From Pseudomonadota bacterium (lineage in GTDB: Bacteria > Myxococcota > Myxococcia > Myxococcales > Myxococcaceae), in contig JAFAAN010000152.1 of assembly GCA_023426545.1 (NCBI GenBank), forward strand, positions 1 to 64,000: a stretch of DNA of 64,000 nucleotides, read 5' to 3'. Under the pieces are notes generated by a model, which made no database searches, had not been told where the DNA came from, and saw nothing but the letters and a program-made list of their open reading frames with translations. Every line of letters starts with the position of its first letter. Position 1 is the stretch's first letter. The position numbers and the translations under genes were made by a program. This document shows, in pieces, positions 34,264-44,447 of the stretch.

Positions 34264-35595
34264 TCAGGCCGCCTCGGGCTCGAGCACCAGCTCGTCCGCG
34301 TCGATGATCTCCGCGGGCCGCAGCGCCTCGCCGATCTGCTTCAGCCGCCGGTCCGACAGCTGCTCCAGGTACGTCCGGATGTCCGGGAAGGCCGTCACCA
34401 GCTCGTGGAACGCGGCGCGCTCGAGGAAGGCCGCCGCCGTCTTGCGCGCCGCCAGCACCGTGGCCGTGGCGCGCAGGCCCGTCAGCAGGGAGATTTCGCC
34501 CGCCACCTCGCCCTCGCGCAGCATGCCGAGCGTCACGACGCCGCCCGCCGGGTCCTCCTTCTGCACCACCAGCTCTCCGGCCAGCACCAGGAAGAGCCCC
34601 GGCGAGTGCTCCCCCTCCACCAGCACCTTCTCGCGCGCCTGGAGCGCCCGGAACGTGAAGCGCCGCAGCAGCGCGCCCCGCTCCGACTCCGGCATCGTCT
34701 GGAACATGGGCGAGGTGGCCATCAGGTTGCGCGCCATGCGCTGCTGCGCGAAGTCCGCCAGCACCTGCGGCACCGCCGGGTGGCTCTTCGCCACCGCGTT
34801 GAGGTGCTCGCGGCGAATCTCGAAGACCTCGGTGTCCGACACCGCGGACACCGTCGCCGTGGGCGGCGCGCCCGTCAGCAGCGCGATTTCACCGAAGATG
34901 GAGCCGCCGCCGAGGAACCCCAGCGTGCGCGCCTCCCCCTCCATCTGCCGCGTCACCTCCGCCTTGCCGGCCACCAGCACGTAGAGCGAGTCCGCGGGCT
35001 CGCCCTCGCGGCTGACCGCCTCGTCCGGATTCACGCGGCGCCACGCCATCAGCCGCACCAGGTCCACGAACGCGTCGCGGTCCAGCTCGGCGAACAGGGG
35101 CAGCGGCGGGCGGCTATTCGGGTCCGCCACGCCCCCCGGGTCCGGCGCGGCGAGGACCTCGATGGCGCGGCTGGACAGCTCGTCGCCCTGCAGGCCCATC
35201 AGGTCCGTCTCCACCTTGCCGTCGTAGAGCGTCTCCGGCGGCAGCGGCGGGGGCACCGCGGCGCGGCCCGGCGCGTTGCGCACCGCGCGCGAATGCACGC
35301 GAAACAGCGTCTCCTTCAGGCGCCGCTCGTTGGGCGCCAGGTCCAGCGCCAGCTTGCACGCGGCCATGGCGGACAGGAGGTAGTCGCGGCGCAGCAGGCC
35401 CTCCGCGCAGGCGTGGTAGGCGGTGACGGCGCGCTCGCGCTCGCCCAGCTCCGCGAGGCAGCGCGCGGCCAGCATCCGCGAGCGGTGGTCCGCGGGGACG
35501 CGGCGAACCGCCTCGGCGAACACGGCGAGGGCGCGCTCGAACTGGCGCTCCTCGATGAGGTCCATCCCGAGTTCACGCAGTGACGACTCGTTCAT
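34264..35595 (-). CDS. TPR protein with two cyclic-nucleotide-binding domains
   Basis: 443 residues. The first 110 or so residues are TPR-like helices (LIEERQFERALAVFAEAV). Two CNB domains follow, about 165-290 and 290-420. The phosphate-binding cassettes read FGEIALLTGAPPTATV and AGEISLLTGLRATATV: both keep the Gly-Glu, but only the second has the arginine that normally holds the cyclic phosphate. There is no DNA-binding domain, so it is not a CRP-type regulator. No membrane segment. Middle gene of an operon, 40 bp after the FHA protein. A cytoplasmic sensor or adaptor for cAMP or cGMP is inferred. Confidence 0.85.
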   Translation of the reverse strand: MNESSLRELGMDLIEERQFERALAVFAEAVRRVPADHRSRMLAARCLAELGERERAVTAYHACAEGLLRRDYLLSAMAACKLALDLAPNERRLKETLFRVHSRAVRNAPGRAAVPPPLPPETLYDGKVETDLMGLQGDELSSRAIEVLAAPDPGGVADPNSRPPLPLFAELDRDAFVDLVRLMAWRRVNPDEAVSREGEPADSLYVLVAGKAEVTRQMEGEARTLGFLGGGSIFGEIALLTGAPPTATVSAVSDTEVFEIRREHLNAVAKSHPAVPQVLADFAQQRMARNLMATSPMFQTMPESERGALLRRFTFRALQAREKVLVEGEHSPGLFLVLAGELVVQKEDPAGGVVTLGMLREGEVAGEISLLTGLRATATVLAARKTAAAFLERAAFHELVTAFPDIRTYLEQLSDRRLKQIGEALRPAEIIDADELVLEPEAA

Positions 35596-35635
35596 CCCAT
35601 TTCTCCCTGGCAGTTCGTGGTCGCCCAGCCGCCTC

Positions 35636-37747
35636 TCACGGCTGGAGCTCGCTCAGATACATCTCCGCCTTGCGCTTCACGTCGGAGCCCTCCGAGGCCG
35701 TCTCGATGACGACCTTGAACATCTCCGCCGCGGCCTGCGGATCCCTGTCCCGCTGGATGTAGGCCCGGAGGAAGAGCTCCTCCGCCTTCTTCTGGAGGTT
35801 CTCCAGCCCCTCGCGCGCCCGCCCGTCTCCCGGATTGAGCCGCAGCGCCTCGCGGAAGTGCGAGCCCGCCGCGCCCAGGTCTCCCTTCTTGAGCGCGCCC
35901 TGCCCCGCCGCCACGGACGACGACGCGAGCTGTTCGTCGAGGGTGTTCCCCAGCGAGCCCCGGAAGCCAATCTGGCGGTACAGCTCCGCCGCGCGGCGCA
36001 GCGGCTTGGCCGCCGCCTCCAGCGAGTTGGCGTCCAGCTTCTTCTGTCCGTCCTCCAGCGCGCGCCGGAACTGGGGAATGAGGCGCTTGAGGGCCAGGGC
36101 CCGGTCCTTGACCTCCTTGTCCCCCCGGTACCTGTCCACCACCCGGTCGCACTCGAGCACGGCGCGGTCGTAGTCTCCGCCGTTGAAGCGGCGCTCCACG
36201 TCGTTGAAGGCCTCGGCGATGAACTCCTTGCGCTTCGTCTTGGCCACCTCCGCGGCGCGCTCGCGGGCGTTGCGGTCGCGGCGCGACGCGTCCTGCGCCT
36301 CCTTCGCCAGCTCCGACTCCAGATCCGACAGCCTCACCTCGAAGGCCGGCCGGTTCAGCGCCGGCAGCAGCGCGATCAGCGGACGGATGGTCTCCGGGTC
36401 GCGGGTCGCGAACGCCTCCTCCACCTGCTGGAGCCGCCAGGCGATGTCCTTCTCCTCCAGCTCCGACTCCAGCTGGCGGCGCAGGTCGTCCGTCTTCGCC
36501 GTGCCCTGGGGCGTCTCCGCCAGCTGCGCGCGCGCCTCGTCGAACCGCTTCTCGTCGATGAGGCCGCGCACCGCGTCGAGCGCCGCCAGCACCTCCTGCT
36601 GCTTGCGCGCGCCCCGGGCCAGGTTGTCCGCGTCGATGCCCGGCACCAGCTTCTCCGCCTCCTCGACGAGCCGGACCGCGTTGGCGAAGTCGTCCGAGCG
36701 CACCGACTCGCGCGCCTGCTGCATCAGCACCTTCGCCCGCTCCACGTTCGGGTCCGGCGGCGGGGGCGGCGGGGGGCCCTTGGGCATCAGGACGAGCCCC
36801 GCCACCAGCAGCACCACCAGGGCGCCGCCTCCGCCGATGAGGCCCTTCTGCATCCCCGTCAAGCCGCCCCCCGCCGAACGGCTGGGCGTGCTGCGGATGG
36901 GGGGACGCCTGGGCACGGCCATCGCGCCCTTGCCCCCGGAGCCCTCCTTCAGGCCCTCGGGCAGCTTGTAGTTCGCGTTGGTGGCCTCATTGAAGCGCGG
37001 ATCATTCGGATCCACCTCGCTGCCCCGCGCCGCGGCCTGGCTCTTCCGCCGCTCCTCCGCGTTGCGCTTCTCCTCCTCCTTCGCGCGCTTCTCCTCCGCC
37101 TCGCGGGCCTCCGCCTGGGCGCGCAGCTCCTTGATCTGCTCCGCCTCGTCCACGAAGCGCAGGCGCGTCTTGCCCATGGAGATTTCGTCTCCATGCTTCA
37201 GCAGACACTCGTCCACGCGCTGGTCGTTGACCTGGGTGCCGCTGACGCTGCCCAGGTCGCGCATCACCACACCCGCCTGGCCGTACACCAGCTCCAGGTG
37301 CCGGCGGGACACGGACTGGTCCTCCAGGACGAAGTCGCAGTCCTTGTTGCGCCCCACCACCATCCGCACGCTCTGGAAGCGCTTCTTGCGGCCCTTGTCC
37401 GGGCCGTCCAGCACCACCATCTGCACCGGCGGCCCCGCGCGGGTGGCGTCCGCGTTGTCGTCCTCGTCCTCGTCCCGGGCCCGGCGCTCCGCCGCCACGT
37501 CCTCGAGGGAGGCCACGCGCGTCTCCCCCGTGAGGGAGTGGGCCGGCTCCTCCTCCTCACCGTACAGGTCGGGGTTGGGGGGGCCGTCCTCCGGGTAGCC
37601 GTCCTCGGAGGACGGCGCGGAGAAGTCCTCGTCCTCGAGCGCGGGACGGCGCCGGGCGGGGGCCTTCATGGAGTCTGAATCCTCCCCCGCACGGCCGCCA
37701 GAACGGCCAGCACCAGCACGGGAAGAGGAAGGAGGACGAGGAGGCAT
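35636..37747 (-). CDS. FHA-domain membrane protein with TPR-like periplasmic part
   Basis: 703 residues. After an acidic disordered N-terminus, an FHA domain occupies about 105-195, with VVGRNKDCDFVLEDQSVSRRH and the SGTQVND loop intact for phosphothreonine binding. A charged coiled region (EAREAEEKRAKEEEKRNAEE) follows, then one membrane helix near 310-330 (GGALVVLLVAGLVLM) and a proline run. The remaining 360 residues are TPR-like helices, probably periplasmic. The protein could link kinase signalling inside to envelope proteins outside. A weak promoter candidate (TTCCCA-17-TAAGAT, 37778-37806) lies upstream. Confidence 0.85.
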   Translation of the reverse strand: MPPRPPSSSRAGAGRSGGRAGEDSDSMKAPARRRPALEDEDFSAPSSEDGYPEDGPPNPDLYGEEEEPAHSLTGETRVASLEDVAAERRARDEDEDDNADATRAGPPVQMVVLDGPDKGRKKRFQSVRMVVGRNKDCDFVLEDQSVSRRHLELVYGQAGVVMRDLGSVSGTQVNDQRVDECLLKHGDEISMGKTRLRFVDEAEQIKELRAQAEAREAEEKRAKEEEKRNAEERRKSQAAARGSEVDPNDPRFNEATNANYKLPEGLKEGSGGKGAMAVPRRPPIRSTPSRSAGGGLTGMQKGLIGGGGALVVLLVAGLVLMPKGPPPPPPPDPNVERAKVLMQQARESVRSDDFANAVRLVEEAEKLVPGIDADNLARGARKQQEVLAALDAVRGLIDEKRFDEARAQLAETPQGTAKTDDLRRQLESELEEKDIAWRLQQVEEAFATRDPETIRPLIALLPALNRPAFEVRLSDLESELAKEAQDASRRDRNARERAAEVAKTKRKEFIAEAFNDVERRFNGGDYDRAVLECDRVVDRYRGDKEVKDRALALKRLIPQFRRALEDGQKKLDANSLEAAAKPLRRAAELYRQIGFRGSLGNTLDEQLASSSVAAGQGALKKGDLGAAGSHFREALRLNPGDGRAREGLENLQKKAEELFLRAYIQRDRDPQAAAEMFKVVIETASEGSDVKRKAEMYLSELQP

Positions 37748-37924
37748 GGGGTGGTTTCCAGTCTCGAAGCGCCGCGCATCTTAAAGCGCCGTCTCCACGG
37801 TGGGAATGCGGACAGGCCGCTGATCAGGGAAAGAACGGGCGCCTTTGAGCGTTGCTCCCGGCGGCGCCCCCTCCTATGTAGGTTGTCACATACCCCAACG
37901 TCTTCACCGCCGGAGTCCCGAAAT

Positions 37925-39406
37925 ATGCCCCGAGCGTCTGCGCCCCCGAAGCGCGCCCCATCCTCGAAGCTCGCCCCACCGGTGGCACGACGTTCTCCGC
38001 CCACCGCCCTGCTGCCCCAGCCGCTGGTCGAGCGCCTGCTCGCCGTGGCCATGGAGCGAGGGGGCGACTTCGCCGAAGTGTACGTCGAGCGCACGCTCAC
38101 CACGGCAGTGCGACTGGAAGAATCCCGCATCAAGAGCGCCCAGACGGGCCTCATCCAGGGCGTGGGCGTGCGCGTCATCTCCGGTGGCAAGGTGGGCTAC
38201 GCCTACTCCGACGACTGGGACGAGCCCGCACTGCTGCGCGCGGCCTCCACCGCGGCCATGATAGCCCAGGGCGGCGGCGCTGAGCGCAGCTTTCCGGTGC
38301 GCCGCGCCGCGGTGCCCAGCCACTACCACGTCGCCATGCCGCTGATGGACGTGGAGGTGTCGCGCAAGACGGCCCTGCTCATGCGCGCCGACAAGGCCGC
38401 CCGCGCCTTCGACGCGCGGGTGAAGCAGGTCAACGGCGGCTACGTGGACCAGACGCGCCGCATCGCGGTGGCCAACACCCACGGCCGCTACACCGAGGAC
38501 ACCCAGGACCTGTGCCGCCTGTCGGTGAGCGTGGTGGCCCAGGGCAAGGGCGGTGAGCGCCGCACCGGCATGTACGGCGGCGGCGGGCGCGTGCCCTTCA
38601 GCCACTGGGACGCCTTCTCTCCGGAGGACGTGGCCCGCGAGGCGGCGCGGCAGGCGGTGGCCACGCTGGGCGCGGTGGACTGCGTGGGCGGCCCGCAGAC
38701 GGTGGTGCTGGCGCCGGGCTGGAGCGGCATCCTGCTGCACGAGGCGGTGGGACACGGCCTGGAGGCGGACTTCATCCGCAAGGGCACCTCGCTGTTCGCG
38801 GGCAAGCTCGGGGAGAAGGTGGCCTCCGACCTGGTCACCGTCATCGACGACGGCACCGTCGCCAGCGGGCGCGGCTCCATCAACATCGACGACGAGGGCA
38901 ACCCCGGCGAGCGCAAGGTCCTCATCGAGAACGGCGTGCTCAAGGGCTACCTCTACGACAGCCTCAACGCGCAGATCATGGGCCAGCGCAGCACCGGCAG
39001 CGGCCGGCGCGAGTCCTTCAAGCACCTGCCCATGCCGCGCATGACGAACACCTTCCTGGCGCCGGGCGACCACGCCCCCGAGGACATCGTCAAGGAGGTG
39101 AAGCGCGGCCTGTACTGCGCCACCTTCGGCGGCGGGCAGGTGGACATCACCAACGGAAACTTCGTCTTCGAGGTCAGCGAGGCCTATCAAATCGAGGACG
39201 GCAAGCTGGGCCGCCCGGTGAAGAACGCGACGCTCATCGGCGTGGGGCCGGAGGCGCTGAAGAACGTGTCGCGCGTGGGCTGCGACCCCATGCCGGACCC
39301 CGGCATGGGCGTGTGTGGGAAGAATGGCCAGTCCATGCCGGTGGGCGTGGGCCTGCCCACCGTGCGCATCGACAACATCACCGTCGGCGGAACCAAGGTC
39401 GCCTGA
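37925..39406 (+). CDS. tldD: TldD metalloprotease subunit
   Basis: 493 residues. The zinc-binding motif HEAVGHGLEAD (HExxxH) is intact, preceded by VLAPGWSGILLHEA and followed by the C-terminal TldD/PmbA fold (VGDHAPEDI-type loop, ITNGNFVFEVSEAYQIEDG). TldD pairs with TldE to form a heterodimeric protease that trims unfolded peptides, matures some ribosomal peptides and degrades CcdA in E. coli. The first 35 residues (Pro/Arg/Ala-rich) extend beyond the usual start. GGAG precedes the ATG. Sixteen bases separate it from tldE. Confidence 0.93.
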   Translation: MPRASAPPKRAPSSKLAPPVARRSPPTALLPQPLVERLLAVAMERGGDFAEVYVERTLTTAVRLEESRIKSAQTGLIQGVGVRVISGGKVGYAYSDDWDEPALLRAASTAAMIAQGGGAERSFPVRRAAVPSHYHVAMPLMDVEVSRKTALLMRADKAARAFDARVKQVNGGYVDQTRRIAVANTHGRYTEDTQDLCRLSVSVVAQGKGGERRTGMYGGGGRVPFSHWDAFSPEDVAREAARQAVATLGAVDCVGGPQTVVLAPGWSGILLHEAVGHGLEADFIRKGTSLFAGKLGEKVASDLVTVIDDGTVASGRGSINIDDEGNPGERKVLIENGVLKGYLYDSLNAQIMGQRSTGSGRRESFKHLPMPRMTNTFLAPGDHAPEDIVKEVKRGLYCATFGGGQVDITNGNFVFEVSEAYQIEDGKLGRPVKNATLIGVGPEALKNVSRVGCDPMPDPGMGVCGKNGQSMPVGVGLPTVRIDNITVGGTKVA

Positions 39407-39421
39407 GGAGGAGCGCCAATC

Positions 39422-40768
39422 ATGGACTACCAGCAGCTCGCGAAGCGAATCGTCCAGCGCGCCCGCCGCAAGGGCGCCCGTCAGGCCGAGGCCTTCCTGG
39501 AAGTGGGCCGCCAGAGCAGCGTGCGCGTGCACCAGGGGCAGATAGAAGACCTCACCCAGTCCACCAGCAAGGGCGTGGGCGTGCGCGTGGTGCTCAAGGA
39601 CCGGCTGGGCTTCGCCTATACGTCCGACTTCGAGCCCGCCGCGGTGGACCACATCGTGGACCAGGCGCTGAAGCTGGCCGAGGCCGCCGCGCCCAGCAAG
39701 CTCAATGGCCTGCCCTCCAGCAAGGACCTGGGCCGCTTCGGGGACACCGGCCTCCTCTTCGACACGAAGGTGGCGGAGCTCCCCGGGGACTGGAAGATCA
39801 AGACGGCGCTGGAGGTGGAGAAGGCCGCCCGCGCGGAGGACTCGCGCGTCATCGCCTTCAACGGCGTGGGCGCGGGGGACTTCGTGTCCGAGGTGTACAT
39901 GGCCTCCAGTGAGGGCATGACGGGCGCGTACTCGGGCACCTACGTGTACCTGTACGCGGCACCGGTGGCATCGGATGGCCAGGGGCTCCAGACGGGCTAC
40001 TGGATGGACTACCGGCGCTTCCTCGACGACCTGGACGACCCGGAGTCCATCGGCCGCGAGGCCACGCGCCGCGCGGTGCGGATGCTGGGCGCCCGGCGCG
40101 TGAAGACGCAGCAGGTGCCGGTGCTGTTCGACCCGCAGGTGGCCGCGTCCTTCGTGTCCGACGTGGCGGGCGCGGCGGACGGCAACGCCGTGTACCAGAA
40201 GGCCAGCCTCCTGGCCCCGCTGCTGGGCAAGCGCCTGGCGGGCGCGCACGTCTCGCTGGTGGATGACGGCCTGATGCCGCGCGGCCTGGCCACCGCGCCC
40301 TTCGACGGCGAGGGCGTGCCCACGCGGCGCACGCCCCTCATCGAGCAGGGCGTGCTCAAGTCCTTCCTCTATGACGCCTTCACCGCCCGCAAGGCGAAGG
40401 CGCGCACCACCGGCAACGCGGCGCGCAGCTACAGCAGCCTGCCCTCCATCGGCACCAGCAACCTGTACCTGGAGCCGGGCACGGCGTCCCCCGAGGCGCT
40501 GGTCCGCGAGGTGGACAGCGGCTTCTACGTCACCGCGCTGCTCGGCCACGGCACCGACCCGGTGACGGGCGAGCTGTCCGCTGGGGCCAACGGCCTGTGG
40601 ATCGAGAAGGGCGAGCTGACCCACCCGGTCCAGGAGGTGACGGTGGCGGGCAACCTGCTGCAGATGCTCAAGGACCTGGACGGCATCGGCAGCGACCTCC
40701 AGTTCCGCGGCGGCGCGGTGGGCGCGCCCACTGTCCGCTTCCGGCAGCTCACCGTCTCGGGCGAGTAG
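39422..40768 (+). CDS. tldE: TldE/PmbA protease subunit
   Basis: 448 residues, paralogous to TldD but without HExxxH, as expected for the non-catalytic subunit. Shared features include EAFLEVGRQSSVRVHQGQIE, the GVGVRVVLKDRLGFAYTSD segment, and a C-terminal TGELSAGANGLWIEKGEL. AGGAGG lies seven bases before the ATG. No precursor-peptide gene was found next to the pair, so a dedicated RiPP role is not supported. Confidence 0.93.
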   Translation: MDYQQLAKRIVQRARRKGARQAEAFLEVGRQSSVRVHQGQIEDLTQSTSKGVGVRVVLKDRLGFAYTSDFEPAAVDHIVDQALKLAEAAAPSKLNGLPSSKDLGRFGDTGLLFDTKVAELPGDWKIKTALEVEKAARAEDSRVIAFNGVGAGDFVSEVYMASSEGMTGAYSGTYVYLYAAPVASDGQGLQTGYWMDYRRFLDDLDDPESIGREATRRAVRMLGARRVKTQQVPVLFDPQVAASFVSDVAGAADGNAVYQKASLLAPLLGKRLAGAHVSLVDDGLMPRGLATAPFDGEGVPTRRTPLIEQGVLKSFLYDAFTARKAKARTTGNAARSYSSLPSIGTSNLYLEPGTASPEALVREVDSGFYVTALLGHGTDPVTGELSAGANGLWIEKGELTHPVQEVTVAGNLLQMLKDLDGIGSDLQFRGGAVGAPTVRFRQLTVSGE

Positions 40769-40862
40769 CCCGACCCGCCACGTCTCCCTACCGTGGCCCG
40801 GTGGGGGGACGTGTCAGGCCCCCCTCGTACAACGGCCGAGCAACACGAGGAGGGTGCAGCCC

Positions 40863-41870
40863 ATGGCAGCCAGATCCGCCCGGAAGTCCCCCGCCGCGAA
40901 GAAGGCGGCCACGCCGCGCAAGCCACGCCGCAAGAAGGCGGAGCCGAAGTCCCGCGGCCTGTCCCCCGCCGAGGTGGCCAGCGACTCGGTGGAGTACCCC
41001 ACCGAGCTGCTGGAGGCGGTACGCGAGGATGGCGGTGAGGTGCTCGGCGTCTACCGCGACCCGCTGGGGGGCCACCCGGTGGTGTTCGCCGTGCTCCCCA
41101 TCGACAAGGTGGAGCCCACGCCCTATCAGCGCGACGTGTCCGAGCCCCACGTGAAGCGGCTGGCCGGCGCCATGGAGCGGCTGGACCGCTTCCTGGACCC
41201 CGTCATCGCCGTGCGCAAGGACAGCCGTTACTGGACGCCCAACGGCAACCACCGCCTGAACGCCAGCCGGATGCTGGGCGCGAAGGCCATCGTCGCCCTG
41301 GTGCTGCCCGAGGAGGACGTGGCCTATCAAATCCTCGCCCTCAACACGGAGAAGGCCCACAACCTCAAGGAGCGCTCGCTGGAGGTCATCCGCATGTACC
41401 GCGGCCTGGTGGGCGCCGGGAGGAAGGGCCCGGAGACGGCCTTCGCGCCCCTCTTCGAGGAGCCCGCCTTCATCACCCTGGGCGCCGCCTACGAGCAGCG
41501 CCCCCGCTTCTCCGCCGGCGCCTACCACCCCTTCGTGAAGGCGGCCGAGGACTTCCTCGACATGCCCCTCCAGGAGGCGCTGCCTTTGCGCGAGGCCCGG
41601 GCCCGGCGCCTGCTGGAGCTGGACGACGACGTGGTGGCCGTCGTGGACGCCCTCAAGGCGCGCGGCCTCCAGAGCCCGTACCTCAAGAACTTCGTCGTCG
41701 CCCGCATCAACTTCCTGCGCTTCCGCAAGGACGGCGGCAAGCCGGACTTCGATGCCACCGTGGACCGGATGCTGGCCAGCGCCCGCAAGTTCAACGTGGA
41801 CAAGGTCCGGCGCGAGGACATCGGCCGCATGGGCGGCGGCCCCCTGGAGCCGGATGAGGAATCAACGTAG
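40863..41870 (+). CDS. ParB/sulfiredoxin-fold protein
   Basis: 335 residues. The N-terminal 40 residues are Lys/Arg/Ala-rich. The ParB-like nuclease fold is shown by VEPTPYQRDVSEPHVKRLAG followed by WTPNGNHRLNASRMLGA, the equivalent of the catalytic GxHR motif. No helix-turn-helix of a partition ParB was seen, and the protein is not next to parA, so it is not the chromosomal partition protein. The ATG at 40863 was chosen because AGGAGG lies nine bases upstream; the GTG at 40854 follows it directly. Function unknown; a nuclease or nucleotide-binding role is possible. Confidence 0.8.
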   Translation: MAARSARKSPAAKKAATPRKPRRKKAEPKSRGLSPAEVASDSVEYPTELLEAVREDGGEVLGVYRDPLGGHPVVFAVLPIDKVEPTPYQRDVSEPHVKRLAGAMERLDRFLDPVIAVRKDSRYWTPNGNHRLNASRMLGAKAIVALVLPEEDVAYQILALNTEKAHNLKERSLEVIRMYRGLVGAGRKGPETAFAPLFEEPAFITLGAAYEQRPRFSAGAYHPFVKAAEDFLDMPLQEALPLREARARRLLELDDDVVAVVDALKARGLQSPYLKNFVVARINFLRFRKDGGKPDFDATVDRMLASARKFNVDKVRREDIGRMGGGPLEPDEEST

Positions 41871-41901
41871 GGAACACGGATTGCAGGAGTTAGCGCCCGA
41901 C

Positions 41902-43308
<1,407 letters not shown>

Positions 43309-43339
43309 CAGGGCGTCACACCGGCCCCCACCCGCCTTT

Positions 43340-43350
43340 GACAATTTGTC
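43340..43350. promoter_or_regulatory. Inverted repeat GACAATTTGTC upstream of gspC
   Basis: A 5-1-5 inverted repeat overlapping a TTGACA hexamer (43338-43343) in the 193-bp gap before the gsp operon. No suitable -10 lies 16-18 bp further on, so the -35 assignment is doubtful. Confidence 0.35.
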
Positions 43351-43393
43351 CGGCGGGGTTTCGAGAGCGGCTCCCCACGTCAGAGGGGCCTGC

Positions 43394-43405
43394 TATTCCG
43401 GAATA
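43394..43405. promoter_or_regulatory. 12-bp palindrome TATTCCGGAATA upstream of gspC
   Basis: Perfect palindrome followed by a further ATTCC half; AATAAT (43402-43407) within it could be a -10. It is AT-rich against the background and lies 97 bp before the gspC start. No sigma54 -24/-12 pair was found here. Confidence 0.4.
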
Positions 43406-43501
43406 ATTCCAAGTGGTTGGCCGTAGCCCCTGTCATGCCCGCCTGGCCCGCGATGGCACCTGACTTGCTCAATGAGGGTCTGGCTTTCTACCGGAAGCGT
43501 G

Positions 43502-44422
43502 ATGGAACTCTTCTTTCGAAAGTACTTCTGGACAGTGAACCTGCTGTTCATCCTGCTCGTCGGCGTGCTGGCCGCGAGCACGGTGAACCTGTTCATCGAG
43601 TCCGCCGTCTCCCCCGTTCCCACCGGGGGCTCGTCCGCCCGGACGCCGTCGCAGCCGAGGCGCAACGAGGCGGCGGTGGCGATGCTCGACCTGGAGCGTC
43701 TGTCACGGCTGACGGGCATCAAGATTCCCGAGCCGGAGCCCGAGGTCCATGAGCCCAACGGCGGCGCGTCAGCGGAGGTGGACCCCAACGCCGCGCCGGT
43801 GAAGAGCGGCATGCGGGTGAAGCTGCTCGGCACGCTGGTGGCAAGCAACCCGGAGTGGTCCTTCGCCTCCATCCAGGACATGGTCACCCAGCGCTCGCAG
43901 ACCTTCATGGTGGGCAACACGATTCAGGGGGCCACCGTGGAGACCATCGAGCGCGAGCGCGTCATCATCATCAACGCGGGCCGCCGCGAGTACATCGACG
44001 GCAACCCGGGTGACGGCGCCTTCGTGCCGCCCTCGCCCCCGGTGGCGCAGGCCAACACCGCGCCGCCCAGCAACGACGCCAGCGGCATCCGCGCCACCAG
44101 CGAGAACGAGTACGACGTCCCCCGCGCGGAGATCGACAAGACGCTCAACAACCTCAACCAGGTCGCCATGCAGGCGCGCATCGTGCCCGCGTTCAAGGAC
44201 GGTCAGGCGGTGGGCTTCAAGCTCTTCTCCATCCGTCCGGACTCCATCTACTCCAAGATTGGCGTCCAGAACGGCGACGTCATCCGCCGCATCAACGGAT
44301 TCGACCTCAACAGCCCGGAGAAGGCGCTGGAGGTCTATTCGAAGATGAAGGACGCAGCCCGAATCGAGATCGAGATCGAGCGCAACGGTGCGCCGATCCG
44401 CAAGTCGTACAACGTCCGTTAA
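43502..44422 (+). CDS. gspC: Type II secretion inner-membrane protein GspC
   Basis: 306 residues. A short cytoplasmic N-terminus, one membrane helix (VNLLFILLVGVLAAS, about 12-30), a Ser/Pro linker, the homology region that contacts GspD (VKLLGTLVASNPEWSFA, about 100-150), and a C-terminal PDZ-like domain (SIRPDSIYSKIGVQNGDVI). GspC joins the inner-membrane platform to the secretin and helps choose substrates. GGAAG precedes the ATG at 43502; an earlier in-frame start adds ten unconserved residues. First gene of the operon. Confidence 0.93.
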   Translation: MELFFRKYFWTVNLLFILLVGVLAASTVNLFIESAVSPVPTGGSSARTPSQPRRNEAAVAMLDLERLSRLTGIKIPEPEPEVHEPNGGASAEVDPNAAPVKSGMRVKLLGTLVASNPEWSFASIQDMVTQRSQTFMVGNTIQGATVETIERERVIIINAGRREYIDGNPGDGAFVPPSPPVAQANTAPPSNDASGIRATSENEYDVPRAEIDKTLNNLNQVAMQARIVPAFKDGQAVGFKLFSIRPDSIYSKIGVQNGDVIRRINGFDLNSPEKALEVYSKMKDAARIEIEIERNGAPIRKSYNVR

Positions 44423-44447
44423 TCACCGCCGTAGCGCCCGCTCCTCC

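Noticed and set aside
37904..40624. About 900-codon open frame antisense to tldD-tldE
   Set aside because: His/Val/Arg/Gly-rich shadow; the sense strand has an intact HExxxH protease and its partner.
37925..40768. RiPP/microcin maturation cluster around tldD-tldE
   Set aside because: No short precursor gene, transporter or tailoring enzyme lies nearby; the pair is widely conserved as housekeeping.
40863..41870. Chromosome partition ParB
   Set aside because: The ParB-like fold is present, but there is no parA neighbour, no recognisable helix-turn-helix and no parS-like site.
43309..43501. Sigma54 promoter for the gsp operon
   Set aside because: Looked for because an NtrC-type activator is adjacent, but no GG-N10-GC element with TGGCA/TTGC character was found.
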